Source of the DNA: Pseudonocardia abyssalis
GTDB lineage: Bacteria > Actinomycetota > Actinomycetes > Mycobacteriales > Pseudonocardiaceae
DNA: 64,000 nt
Assembly: GCF_019263705.2 (NCBI RefSeq)
Contig: NZ_JADQDK010000001.1
Location: 3,286,001-3,350,000 of the forward strand
Reading direction: 5' to 3'
The translations under genes and the position numbers were made by a program. Below, piece by piece: positions 17,172 to 25,469 of this stretch (the stretch's first letter is position 1; every line of letters begins with the position of its first letter). A model generated the notes under the pieces. That model saw only the letters and a list, made by a program, of their open reading frames with translations. It ran no database searches and was not told where the DNA came from.

Positions 17172-18073
17172 AGGGCATCATCCTCGCCGGGGGCAGCGGC
17201 ACCCGGCTGCACCCGCTCACGCTCGCCGTCTCCAAGCAGCTGCTCCCGGTCTACGACACGCCGATGGTGTACCACCCGCTGTCGGTGCTGATGCTCGCCG
17301 GCATCCGCGACGTCCTGCTGATCAGCACCCCGCACGACCTGCCCGGATTCCAGCGCCTTCTCGGCGACGGCACGCGGTACGGCATGAACATCACCTACGC
17401 GGAGCAGGCCGAGCCCAACGGGCTCGCCGAGGCGTTCGTCATCGGTGCCGACCACGTGGGCGACGACACCTCGGCCCTCGTGCTGGGCGACAACCTGTTC
17501 CACGGCTCGAACTTCTCCGACCTGCTGCACGAGTGCGTCGACGGCATCGGACCGGATGCGGACGGCTGCGTCCTGTTCGGCTACCCCGTGCGCGACCCGG
17601 AGAACTACGGCGTCGGCGAGGCCGACGAGCACGGCAGGCTGATCTCGTTGGAGGAGAAGCCCGAGCGGCCGCGGTCCAACCGCGCGATCACCGGGCTGTA
17701 CTTCTACGACGAGCAGGTCTGCGAGATCGCGAAGGACCTCAAGCCGTCCGACCGAGGCGAGCTCGAGATCACCGACGTCAACCGCGTCTACCTGGAGCAG
17801 GGCCGCGCGCGCCTGGTCGACCTGGGACGCGGGTTCGCCTGGCTCGACACCGGCACGCACGACGCGCTGCTCGGCGCGGGGCAGTACATGCAGGTCCTCG
17901 AGCACCGGCAGGGCATCCGGGTGGCCTGCCTGGAGGAGGTCGCGCTGCGCATGGGCTACATCGACGCGGACGCCTGCTATGCGCTCGGCGCGAAGCTCGC
18001 CAAGTCGGCTTACGGCAAGTACGTGATGGACGTCGCGACCTCGCTGGGCGCGGTCCCGAACGGAGGACGATGA
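17168..18073 (+). CDS. rmlA: Glucose-1-phosphate thymidylyltransferase (RmlA-type)
   Basis: 301 residues, GTG start overlapping the previous stop (GTGA). The nucleotidyltransferase signature is intact: GIILAGGSGTRLHPLT, then SKQLLPVYDTPMVYHPLS. LVLGDNLFHGSNF, YGVGEADEHG, SLEEKP and FAWLDTGTHDAL are all in place. It joins dTTP and glucose 1-phosphate to give dTDP-glucose and pyrophosphate, the entry to dTDP-deoxy and amino sugars. The usual partner dehydratase RmlB is not in the window. Length is normal for the short RmlA class. Confidence 0.95.
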   Translation: MKGIILAGGSGTRLHPLTLAVSKQLLPVYDTPMVYHPLSVLMLAGIRDVLLISTPHDLPGFQRLLGDGTRYGMNITYAEQAEPNGLAEAFVIGADHVGDDTSALVLGDNLFHGSNFSDLLHECVDGIGPDADGCVLFGYPVRDPENYGVGEADEHGRLISLEEKPERPRSNRAITGLYFYDEQVCEIAKDLKPSDRGELEITDVNRVYLEQGRARLVDLGRGFAWLDTGTHDALLGAGQYMQVLEHRQGIRVACLEEVALRMGYIDADACYALGAKLAKSAYGKYVMDVATSLGAVPNGGR

Positions 18074-19044
18074 CGACCACCCCCCGCCCGCTGCGGGTCC
18101 TGCACCGCTCCTACGGCGGCGACAACGCCAAGCCGCGCCCGGAGTACTACAGCAAGCTGCTGGCGCTCGCCGCGCTGCTGAGGGCGGCCGACGCGCTCGA
18201 CGTCGCGCCCGAGCTGGTCTTCATCAACGACGGGCACATGCCGCAGGAGCGCCTGAGCGTGATGGAGCGCTTCGGCGAGGTCGTGTCGGTCCGCAAGGGC
18301 GGCAGCGACACCAACTCCTACCGCGAGATGCTGGCCGACGAGAACGCGCGCTCCGGCGAGCCGAACGACCTCATCTGGCTCGCCGAGGACGACTACCTCT
18401 ACGTCCCCGACGCGCTGCGTCAGCTCGTGGCCGGCTCGGCCGCGATGCCGGACGCCGACTACTTCACCCTCTACGGCGCACGGGCCATCGACGTCGCGCG
18501 CAGCCGGCGCACGGCCGTCATCCGCCCCGAGCCCGCCGCCGAGGGCACCGGGCAGGTCGTCGACGTCGACGAGGTGTCCTGGTACCGCGCCGCGGCCACC
18601 ACCAGCACGTTCGGCATCACCCGCCGTGCGCTCTCCGAGGACGTCCGGCTGCTGCGCCACTTCTCGCTCACCGGTGGGGCCTGGGACAGCGCCACCTGCA
18701 AGGCGATCCAGGGCCTCGCCCCGTTCTCCGCGAAGCACCTGCGCCGCGACTTCCTGCCCTTCCGCGAGGTCCCGCCCGCGCTGTGGCCCAAGTCCTACGT
18801 CCGCGGCGCACTGCGGATCGCGTCGATCCCGCTGTCGATGCGCAGCGCGGGGCGCCGTCGCGCGCTGCTCGGCAGCGACCCGGAGCTGATCATCCACATG
18901 GAGGCCCCGGACGACCCGCCGCGGGCGCTCAGCGCGCGCACCCAGAAGATCGACTGGGCGGCCGTCGCCAGCGAGACCGCCGAGTGGGCCAACGACCACG
19001 GCATCCCCGTCGTGATCCCGTCGGCCGCGGGCGGCACCCCGTGA
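18070..19044 (+). CDS. GT-A-like protein with SYGGDN and EDDYL motifs, paralogue 2
   Basis: 324 residues, ATGA overlap with rmlA. It is a paralogue of 9135-10025. It opens LRVLHRSYGGDNAKPRPEYY, then ELVFINDGH, DLIWLAEDDYLYVPDAL (about 95-112), YFTLYGAR, ATTSTFGITRRAL and finally IDWAAVASETAEWAN. No domain name comes to mind. The N-terminal alpha/beta arrangement and the acidic motif suggest a GT-A glycosyltransferase. Its place between a nucleotide-sugar synthetase and a sugar aminotransferase suggests transfer or recognition of the amino sugar made by this operon. This is inference. Confidence 0.65.
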   Translation: MTTTPRPLRVLHRSYGGDNAKPRPEYYSKLLALAALLRAADALDVAPELVFINDGHMPQERLSVMERFGEVVSVRKGGSDTNSYREMLADENARSGEPNDLIWLAEDDYLYVPDALRQLVAGSAAMPDADYFTLYGARAIDVARSRRTAVIRPEPAAEGTGQVVDVDEVSWYRAAATTSTFGITRRALSEDVRLLRHFSLTGGAWDSATCKAIQGLAPFSAKHLRRDFLPFREVPPALWPKSYVRGALRIASIPLSMRSAGRRRALLGSDPELIIHMEAPDDPPRALSARTQKIDWAAVASETAEWANDHGIPVVIPSAAGGTP

Positions 19045-20189
19045 CCGAGGCCCCCGCCGCCGTCCCGTTCCTGCGCCCGCAGCTGCCCCCGCTCACCGAG
19101 GTGCAGCGGTACTTCACGCTCGCCGAGCAGGCCCGCTTCTACTCCAACGGCGGTCCGTGCGAGCGGCTGCTGCGCGAGCGCCTGTCCGACTACCTCGACG
19201 GCGTCACCTGCATCCCGGTCAACAACGCCACCAGCGGCATCATCGTCGCGGTGCTGGGCGCCACGCACCACGCGGGCACCCGCGGGCGCGGCCTGGTGAT
19301 CACGCCGGCCTACACGTTCGTCGCCACCGCGGGCTCGGTCGAGGCGCTGGGCTACCGCCCGCTGTTCGTCGACGTCGACCCCGACAGCTGGCAGATCGAC
19401 CCCTCCGCGCTGGAGCGCGCGCTCGCCGAGCACGGCGACGACGTCGCCGCGGTGCTCGCCACCCACACCTTCGGCACGCCTCCCCCGGCCGGTCTGCAGG
19501 ACCGCTGGGCGGCGGCATGCGCGGCGGCGGGCGTGCCGCTGGTCGTCGACACGGCTGCCGCGTTCGGGGCGGTCGACGAGGGCGGTGCACGCACCGGCAC
19601 CGGCGCGCACACCCACGTCTTCTCCTTCCACGCCACCAAGCCGTTCGGCGTGGGCGAGGCCGGGATGGTCACCACCCGCGACCCCGAGCTGGCCCGGCTG
19701 TTCGACGGCATCCGCCAGTTCGGCTTCGCCGAGGGCCGGGTGGCCTCGCTGCCCGGTATCAACGCGAAGATGGACGAGCTGCACGCGGCCACCGCGCTGA
19801 CGGTCCTCGACACCTACGCCGACGTCCTGGTCTCGCGCCGCGCCACCGCCGAGTACTACCGGCTGCACCTGGAGCCCGCGGGCTTCCGGTTCCAGACCGG
19901 TGCAGCAGGGGGCACGTGGCAGGCCGGCTACCTGCAGGCCCCCGACCCGGCCACCCGCGAGGCCCTGCTCGTCGCGGGTCGCGAGGCGAAGGTGGGCATC
20001 ACGGCCTACTACGAGCGCCCGCTGCACCGCCATCCCGCCTACGCGGGCGCGCTGCTGGAGAACGACCTCCCCGTCTCCGACGCCCTCGCCGCAGGTGCGC
20101 TGGCCCTGCCGATGGCCAACGATCTCACCGACGCCGAGCGCAGCCGGGTGGTCGACGTGGTGCTGGAGACGGCCAAGACCCGGGCCTGA
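19041..20189 (+). CDS. DegT/DnrJ/EryC1-family sugar aminotransferase
   Basis: 382 residues, GTG start overlapping the previous stop. It is a PLP fold type I enzyme. CIPVNNATSGIIVAVLGA (about 55-72) contacts cofactor phosphate. ITPAYTFVATAGSVEALGY follows. PLVVDTAAAFGA holds the PLP-binding Asp. SFHATKPFGVGEAGM carries the Schiff-base Lys at about 200. The family aminates keto-sugar nucleotides with glutamate. With the RmlA-type enzyme and epimerase it suggests a dTDP-amino sugar for the repeat unit. The 4-keto substrate would need a dehydratase not found here. Confidence 0.9.
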   Translation: MTEAPAAVPFLRPQLPPLTEVQRYFTLAEQARFYSNGGPCERLLRERLSDYLDGVTCIPVNNATSGIIVAVLGATHHAGTRGRGLVITPAYTFVATAGSVEALGYRPLFVDVDPDSWQIDPSALERALAEHGDDVAAVLATHTFGTPPPAGLQDRWAAACAAAGVPLVVDTAAAFGAVDEGGARTGTGAHTHVFSFHATKPFGVGEAGMVTTRDPELARLFDGIRQFGFAEGRVASLPGINAKMDELHAATALTVLDTYADVLVSRRATAEYYRLHLEPAGFRFQTGAAGGTWQAGYLQAPDPATREALLVAGREAKVGITAYYERPLHRHPAYAGALLENDLPVSDALAAGALALPMANDLTDAERSRVVDVVLETAKTRA

Positions 20190-20198
20190 CACCCACCC

Positions 20199-20293
20199 CG
20201 CGAGTCGCTGTTTCCCCGCCCGCGAGTCGCTGTTTCCCCGCCCGCGAGTCGCTGTTTCCCCGCCCGCGAGTCGCTGTTTCCCCGCCCGCGAGT
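20199..20293 (+). repeat. Four exact 22-bp tandem repeats plus a partial fifth
   Basis: Units at 20199-20220, 20221-20242, 20243-20264 and 20265-20286 are identical. Each starts CGCGAGTCGCTG and ends TTTCCCCGCC. The fifth copy breaks off after CGCGAGT at 20293. They begin 9 bp after the aminotransferase stop. Related, diverged 22-bp units lie after the PGT gene at 54565-54608. Confidence 0.9.
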
Positions 20294-20360
20294 GGCCAGG
20301 GAACGGTCCCGGGTCGGGGCGGCAGGTCGTCGAACCGGTCCGGTGCTGACGGCCGCACGC

Positions 20361-20426
20361 CATGATCGGCGTCATGGAACCGGCAGCAGGCCGGAGCCCG
20401 CCGCGCGTTCCCGAACGCCGATCATG
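20361..20426. terminator. Large inverted repeat between convergent genes
   Basis: CATGATCGGCGT (20361-20372) and ACGCCGATCATG (20415-20426) are perfect 12-bp arms. The 42-base interval contains a smaller CCGGC/GCCGG hairpin. Its place between two convergent genes fits a bidirectional terminator. A dispersed palindromic element is the alternative. Confidence 0.5.
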
Positions 20427-20506
20427 ACGGGCTGAGCCGGATCCGCGAGCGGACCGCCGCCCGTCGGCGTGCCCTCAACCCCGGGCCGCGCAGCACGGCT
20501 CGCGGG

Positions 20507-21724
20507 TCAGCCGCCCCAGAGGCGGCGGTACACCTCGGACGACTCCGGGTTGGATCCCTGGTCGAGCGTGGTGGAGAAGTTGTCCTCGTTGAAGTACGTC
20601 TCGTACTCCATGACGTCGGCGCCGGCCAGGAACGTCTCGTACATCTTCTCCACGTAGACCGGGTTGTCGCCGATCCCGGAGTTGATGATGCCCCACTCCG
20701 TGACGCCGACGCCCTTGCCGTGGGCCCGCGCGAAGTCGATGACCGAGCAGAGGCCCTCGCTGTCGGTGCACTGCTCGTCGAACGCGGCCGCGGACGGGGA
20801 TGCCGGGTAGTGGTCGTAGGGGTCGATGCCGACCACGTCGACGACGTCGTCGCCGGGGTAGGACTTCCACGCGTCGCCGTCGGACGTCGCGGAGCCGTGG
20901 GCGTTCATGTTCCACTCGAAGCGCGCGCCGGGGGCCGTGGACCGGACCGACTGCACGACCTGGCGGTAGCACTGCTTCCACGCGCCGACGTCGGTGGCGC
21001 TCCACTCGAACCAGTCGCCGTTGAACTCCCACGCGAGGCGCGTGTAGGCATCGGTGCGACCCGCCGCGCTGAGCGCCTCGCCGTAGCGGGCCCAGTTGGC
21101 GTTGTAGCCGCCGCTCGCGCACTCCGACAGGCTCCCGCCGGACCCCTCCGGCCAGAACGGCTGGGAGATGACGATCGCGTGCGGTGAGTCGGCCCAGGCG
21201 GAGAGGATCCAGCTGGCGGACTCGATGCCCTCCCACGAGCCGCGCTCGGTGAACCCGTGCACGACGTCGATGCTGCGACCGCGGTAGCTCTCCCACCGGT
21301 CGACCTCGGACTGGGTGCCGATCACCAGACCGGAGCGCCACGGCAGGCCGCCGGGGGCGGTGCCGGTGGAGCGGCGGCGGGTGGGACTCGTCGCGGCGGG
21401 CTCCTCGGACTCCCCGGCCTCCTCGGTCGGCTCCGCCGCGCCGGTCGCCTCGGGCTCCGGGCTCGGCGCGCTGTCGACGGCGGCGGGCGCGGCGAGCACC
21501 GGCGGCACGTCGGGCGTCGGCGGGATGAGGGAGAGCAGATCCGGCTCGGCGACCTGCTCGGGCACCGTCAACTGGTCGACGACGTACACGCCGGCGCAGA
21601 CCATCGCCACGGCCATGACCACACCCACCGGCAGCCAGCGCCCGCCGATGCCGCGCCGCGGCGCGGTCGTGGTGGCGGCGCGACGGTGCCTCGGCTCGAT
21701 CGGGGGTGCCTCGGGAGCGCGCAT
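20507..21724 (-). CDS. Membrane-anchored GH26-like glycoside hydrolase (beta-mannanase-like)
   Basis: 405 residues from ATG 21724 with GAGGA upstream. One anchor helix (about 30-50) is followed by a long Ala/Pro/Glu/Ser linker to about 130. A clan GH-A barrel lies outside the cell. The acid/base Glu is in RLAWEFNGDWFEW (about 233) and the nucleophile Glu in VGVTEWGI (about 342), matching GH26 spacing. DVVGIDPYDHYP and FEWNMNAHGSA support the family. It probably trims or releases an exopolysaccharide. It is divergent from the UGD-like gene, with about 190 bp between the chosen starts. Confidence 0.8.
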   Translation of the reverse strand: MRAPEAPPIEPRHRRAATTTAPRRGIGGRWLPVGVVMAVAMVCAGVYVVDQLTVPEQVAEPDLLSLIPPTPDVPPVLAAPAAVDSAPSPEPEATGAAEPTEEAGESEEPAATSPTRRRSTGTAPGGLPWRSGLVIGTQSEVDRWESYRGRSIDVVHGFTERGSWEGIESASWILSAWADSPHAIVISQPFWPEGSGGSLSECASGGYNANWARYGEALSAAGRTDAYTRLAWEFNGDWFEWSATDVGAWKQCYRQVVQSVRSTAPGARFEWNMNAHGSATSDGDAWKSYPGDDVVDVVGIDPYDHYPASPSAAAFDEQCTDSEGLCSVIDFARAHGKGVGVTEWGIINSGIGDNPVYVEKMYETFLAGADVMEYETYFNEDNFSTTLDQGSNPESSEVYRRLWGG

Positions 21725-21912
21725 GTGAGATGTCCTCGTGACGGTTCGCGCCGGGCGAAGCGGGGGGAGCGTACCCGGCGGGGGCATGACCGCAGGCGAA
21801 CCTATCACCCGAAAGCATGACGATCGGGATCATTCGGCAGCCCACGGTGATCTGCGCCGAGCGCACGGGGAGCGTCGACGAAAGGATCGGCCGTACGCAG
21901 TACCGTCGGCGC

Positions 21913-23238
21913 GTGTTCGCCCGCCGCATCACCGTCGTCGGGGCCGGGTACGTCGGCCTCACCACCGGAGCCTGCCTCGCCGCACTCGGTCACTACGTGA
22001 CGTGCGTCGACCCCGACCCGGAGCGGATCGCGCGCCTGCGGGCGGGCGAGGTCGACCTCCGCGAGCCCGACCTGCCCGAACTCCTCGACGAGGGGCTCGC
22101 CGCCGGGCGCCTCACGTTCGCCACGAGCGCGACGGCGGCGCTGACGTCGCCGCGCGGGGACGTCGAGGTCGTGATCCTGTGCGTACCCACCCCCGTCGGG
22201 ATCGGCGGGGTCGCCGACCTGGACGCGCTGCAGGTGACCGTCGAGGAGATCGGTCCGCACCTGGTCCCGGGCTGCGTGCTCGTCACCAAGTCGACGGTGC
22301 CGGTGGGCACCTCGCTGCGGGTGCGCGAGCTGCTGGGCCGCGCCGACGTGCCGGTCGTCAGCAACCCGGAGTTCCTGCGCGAGGGCAGCGCGGTGCACGA
22401 CTTCCGGCACCCGGACCGGATCGTGGTCGGCTGCGACGAACAGGACGCCGCGGAGCGGGTGGCCGCGCTGTACTCGCGACTGGGCGCCCCGACGGTGCTC
22501 ACGGACGCGGCGAGCGCGGAGCTCGTCAAGTACGCCGCCAACGCGTTCCTGGCGCTCAAGGTGAGCTACGTCAACGCGCTCGCCGAGCTGTGCGAGCGGG
22601 TCGGCGCCGACGTCCGCGACGTCACCGAGGGCATCGGGCACGACCGCCGGATCGGGCAGGCGTTCCTGTCCCCCGGCCCCGGCTGGGGCGGCGCCACCCT
22701 GCCCAAGGACACGCACGCGCTGCTGGAGTCGGCCGACGCGGCCGACTTCGAGTTCCGGATCGTCCGCGCGGCGATCGACACGAACGTCCGCCAGCGCCGG
22801 CGCATGGTCGACAAGGTGCGGCTCGCGGTGACCGGCAGCCGTCGGGGGTCGCTGTCGCGGTGCCGGATCGGGCTGCTCGGGCTCACCTTCAAGGCGGGCA
22901 CCGACGACGTCCGCGAGTCCCCCGCCCTCGCCGTGGCCGCGCTGCTGCGCCAGGCCGGTGCTGAGCTGGTGGCCTACGACCCCGCCGTGCCGCCGGGGCG
23001 CACCGACCCCGGCCTCGACGGCATCGAGCTGGTCGGGAGCGCCGTGGACGCGGCCAAGGACGTCGAGGCGCTGGTGGTGCTCACCGAGTGGCCGCAGTTC
23101 CGCACGCTCGACTGGGCCGCACTCGCGGGGCTGACCGTGCGGCCGGTCGTCGTGGACACCCGCAACCTGCTCGACCCCGACGTGCTGCGCCGGGCCGGGT
23201 TCACCTGCCACCCGCTGGGGCGGCCGGCGCGGCGCTAG
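21913..23238 (+). CDS. UDP-glucose/GDP-mannose dehydrogenase family protein lacking the catalytic Cys
   Basis: 441 residues from GTG 21913, which places ITVVGAGYVGLTTGA at the N-terminus as in the family; ATG 21817 would add 32 unrelated residues. The NAD-binding domain (1-190), the central helix with LVKYAANAFLALKVSYVNAL, and the C-terminal UDP-binding domain (GLTFKAGTDDVRESPAL) are all present. In the active-site loop, where the family has GGSCFPKD with a nucleophilic Cys, this protein reads GPGWGGATLPKDTHAL, with Thr (about 262) in place of Cys. PKD is kept. A normal two-step oxidation to a uronic acid is therefore doubtful. It may stop at the aldehyde or have changed function. Confidence 0.85.
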   Translation: MFARRITVVGAGYVGLTTGACLAALGHYVTCVDPDPERIARLRAGEVDLREPDLPELLDEGLAAGRLTFATSATAALTSPRGDVEVVILCVPTPVGIGGVADLDALQVTVEEIGPHLVPGCVLVTKSTVPVGTSLRVRELLGRADVPVVSNPEFLREGSAVHDFRHPDRIVVGCDEQDAAERVAALYSRLGAPTVLTDAASAELVKYAANAFLALKVSYVNALAELCERVGADVRDVTEGIGHDRRIGQAFLSPGPGWGGATLPKDTHALLESADAADFEFRIVRAAIDTNVRQRRRMVDKVRLAVTGSRRGSLSRCRIGLLGLTFKAGTDDVRESPALAVAALLRQAGAELVAYDPAVPPGRTDPGLDGIELVGSAVDAAKDVEALVVLTEWPQFRTLDWAALAGLTVRPVVVDTRNLLDPDVLRRAGFTCHPLGRPARR

Positions 23239-24743
23239 TAGGCGCCGTCGCCGCGGAGCACGGCCCCGACGGTCTTCCACAGGATCAGGGCGTCGAGGGC
23301 GAGGGACCAGTTCTCGACGTAGCGCAGGTCGAGCCGGATCGACTCGTCCCACGACAGGTCGCTGCGCCCGCTGACCTGCCACAGACCCGTGAGCCCGGGG
23401 CGGACGTGCAGGCGGCGGTGGGTCTCGGTGGAGTAGCCCTCGACCTCGGCCGGCAGCGGCGGGCGCGGCCCGACCAGCGACATCGACCCGCCGAGCACGT
23501 TGAACAGCTGCGGGAGCTCGTCGAGGGAGTAGCGGCGCAGCCACTGCCCGACCGCGGTGATCCGGGGGTCGCGGCGCATCTTGAACAGCGGCCCGGCGCC
23601 CTCGTTCATCGTGACCAGGTCGGCGCGCAGCTTCTCCGCATCGACGACCATCGACCGGAACTTCACCATCCGGAACGTCTCGCCGTGGCGCCCGACCCGG
23701 ATCTGGCGGAAGAACACCGGCCCGCCGTCGAGCTTCACCGCGACGGCCACCCCGACCAGCAGGGGCACCAGCATGATCAGCAGCAGGACCGCGCAGAAGC
23801 GGTCGAAGCAGCCCTTCATGACCTTCGCGATGCCGCTGAACCGCGGCTCCGTGAGGCGCAGCAGCGGCAGCCCGTCGACCGGCTTGACGTGCAGGCGCGG
23901 CCCCGCGACCTCGAGCAGGCCCGGGTCGACGACGATCTCGGCCTGCGAGTTCTCGAACTCCCAGGACAGGCGCTGCAGCCGCCGCGGCGACCAGTCGGGC
24001 GTCGGCGTGACGGCGACGACCCGGTAGTGCCCGGCCTCGACGACACGGTGCAGGGCCTCGAGGTCGCCCACCACGGGGACGCCGGCGATCGTGGCGTCGC
24101 CACCCAGGCCGCGGCCGCTCGCGGTACAGGCCCCGGCGACCTCCCAGCCGAAGTGGGGGTTGTCGCGGGTCCGGACGACGAGCTCGGCGATCGACTGCGG
24201 GGTGCCGACGGCGAGCACGCGGTGCATGCACTGCCCGGTGAACCGGCGCCGGTGCAGCGCGCGCCGCATGAGGTAACGGGTGGCCGCGACGGCCAGGCCG
24301 ATGATCGGGATGAAGGCGAAGGCCCACGGGCGCACGGAGCTGAGCTCGAACGCGAGACCGAACAGGCCGAGCAGGACCAGGCTGGTGATGGTGCCACGCA
24401 GGACCGAACTGAACTCCTCGGAGCCCTGGCCGAGCGTCCGGGGCTCCCAGGCCCGCCAGACCCACAGGCTGATCAGGGTGAGCAGACCGGCGATGCCGGC
24501 GAGGCCCCAGGCGTTCGGCATGGCGGGCACACCGAGGTGCACCGAGCTGATCCAGCCGCCCAGCAGCGTCAGCACGCCGACGACCAGCACGTCCGCCAGC
24601 ACCACCAGGGCGGTGTAACGCCCTTCCCACGACGTGCGCGGAGCCTCCACGGCCGGCCGGCCGTGCGCATTCCCGAGGTCACCCCGGACTACCCGTGGTT
24701 CCCCCACGACCGGCATTGGACCGGTCCCGACCTCGCTGCTCAA
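23235..24743 (-). CDS. Polyprenyl glycosylphosphotransferase (WbaP/WcaJ-type), locus 1 initiator
   Basis: 502 residues from TTG 24743, chosen because AAGGAGG (24749-24755) lies five bases upstream; GTG 24746 and 24821 are alternatives. Four N-terminal membrane helices are followed by a CoA-binding-like Rossmann domain. The catalytic C-terminal module follows: VKLDGGPVFFRQIRVGRHG, MVKFRSMVVDAEKL, RYSLDELPQLFNVLGGSMSLVGPRPPLP, and TGLWQVSGRSDLSWDESI. It transfers sugar 1-phosphate from a nucleotide donor to undecaprenyl phosphate, starting the repeat unit. The catalytic half is nearly the same as the protein at 53807-54559. It overlaps the UGD-like gene end-to-end by 4 bp. Confidence 0.9.
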   Translation of the reverse strand: MSSEVGTGPMPVVGEPRVVRGDLGNAHGRPAVEAPRTSWEGRYTALVVLADVLVVGVLTLLGGWISSVHLGVPAMPNAWGLAGIAGLLTLISLWVWRAWEPRTLGQGSEEFSSVLRGTITSLVLLGLFGLAFELSSVRPWAFAFIPIIGLAVAATRYLMRRALHRRRFTGQCMHRVLAVGTPQSIAELVVRTRDNPHFGWEVAGACTASGRGLGGDATIAGVPVVGDLEALHRVVEAGHYRVVAVTPTPDWSPRRLQRLSWEFENSQAEIVVDPGLLEVAGPRLHVKPVDGLPLLRLTEPRFSGIAKVMKGCFDRFCAVLLLIMLVPLLVGVAVAVKLDGGPVFFRQIRVGRHGETFRMVKFRSMVVDAEKLRADLVTMNEGAGPLFKMRRDPRITAVGQWLRRYSLDELPQLFNVLGGSMSLVGPRPPLPAEVEGYSTETHRRLHVRPGLTGLWQVSGRSDLSWDESIRLDLRYVENWSLALDALILWKTVGAVLRGDGAY

Positions 24744-25073
24744 CACATCCTCCTTGCAGTGATCCGCGTCGTCGCGCACGAACTTCGGCGCGCCTGACAC
24801 GGCCCCTGAAAAGTCCCCCACCTACTCAACGCAGAACGTGGCGCGCTGTTACGTGACCTGGGTCACGTTCATGACCCGATTCAGCCGACGGAACCATGGA
24901 TCCGCAGGTCGAGGCGACACGCCGACGTGACGGAGACCTCCACCCGACGGCGACGATGATCACCTGATCGGGTCGCACCCTTCGTGACCCTATGGCTCCT
25001 GGAGACGCTTCGTCACCGCATTAGTACGCACGGGAGCAGTACTTCGGTTCACGCGCAGTGCGACTTCCGACTC
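24744..25073. other. Upstream region of the locus 1 PGT gene, no gene
   Basis: About 330 bp without a convincing ORF. It contains the ribosome site of the PGT gene and a CRP-like palindrome (24851-24868). Scattered GTGACC/GGTCAC half-sites follow at about 24866-25015. A sigma-factor promoter could not be assigned with confidence. Confidence 0.5.
24851..24868. promoter_or_regulatory. CRP/GlxR-like palindrome upstream of the locus 1 PGT
   Basis: ACGTGACCTGGGTCACGT has 8-bp perfect arms and contains GTGA-N6-TCAC, the core recognised by the actinobacterial cAMP receptor proteins (mycobacterial Crp, corynebacterial GlxR). It lies about 108-125 bp upstream of the TTG start. Confidence 0.5.
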
Positions 25074-25331
25074 TCAGATGCGCCCGCGGCCCGCCGGACG
25101 GTCGGTGCGGCCGCATCCCGGGGACGGCTCCCGGCGCGGGGCCGACGCGGTGCGCGGTGACGGAACGAGGTCGGCCACGGGCCGGCGGCCGGTCCGGAGG
25201 GAGACGGCGGCGATCGGCGCCACGCGCGCCACTCCGGAACGGAGGATCACCCCTCCGAGCACGAGGCCGACCGTGCATGCGCACACGATCCACAACGTCC
25301 CCAGGCCCATCACCCAGCCGAGCACCGCCAT
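25074..25331 (-). CDS. Small hypothetical membrane protein
   Basis: 85 residues from ATG 25331, with GGGAG five to eight bases upstream. One hydrophobic helix (about residues 6-30, VMGLGTLWIVCACTVGLVLGG) is followed by an Arg/Pro-rich, low-complexity tail. No family is recognised. It fills the space between the PGT region and the CslZ-like gene. The ribosome site and helix favour a real gene, but chance ORFs of this length are common at this GC. Confidence 0.35.
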   Translation of the reverse strand: MAVLGWVMGLGTLWIVCACTVGLVLGGVILRSGVARVAPIAAVSLRTGRRPVADLVPSPRTASAPRREPSPGCGRTDRPAGRGRI

Positions 25332-25469
25332 GTCCGCTCCCGACGCCTCCGAGGACCACCTTCGTGACCGGGCGTCAGCATGCCGTCGGGGTTGCCCGTG
25401 ACGGCTGGTCGAGCGACGACCGGACCGTTCGACGCGCTGACCGGCAGGACATGGAGGCCGTGCGGCGCA

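Larger units (their letters stand above)
20190..20506. other. Convergent intergenic region, no gene
   Basis: This 317-bp stretch separates the plus-strand aminotransferase from the minus-strand GH26 gene. It holds the 22-bp tandem repeats and a long imperfect hairpin (20361-20426). No supported coding sequence was seen on either strand. Confidence 0.6.

Noticed and set aside
20199..20293. Tandem repeats as a CRISPR array
   Set aside because: The units are contiguous with no spacers and no cas genes are present.
21805..24630. 941-codon open frame on the minus strand across the UGD-like and PGT genes
   Set aside because: It runs in the wrong frame through two well-supported genes and shows no recognisable motif. 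Length alone is not evidence at this GC.
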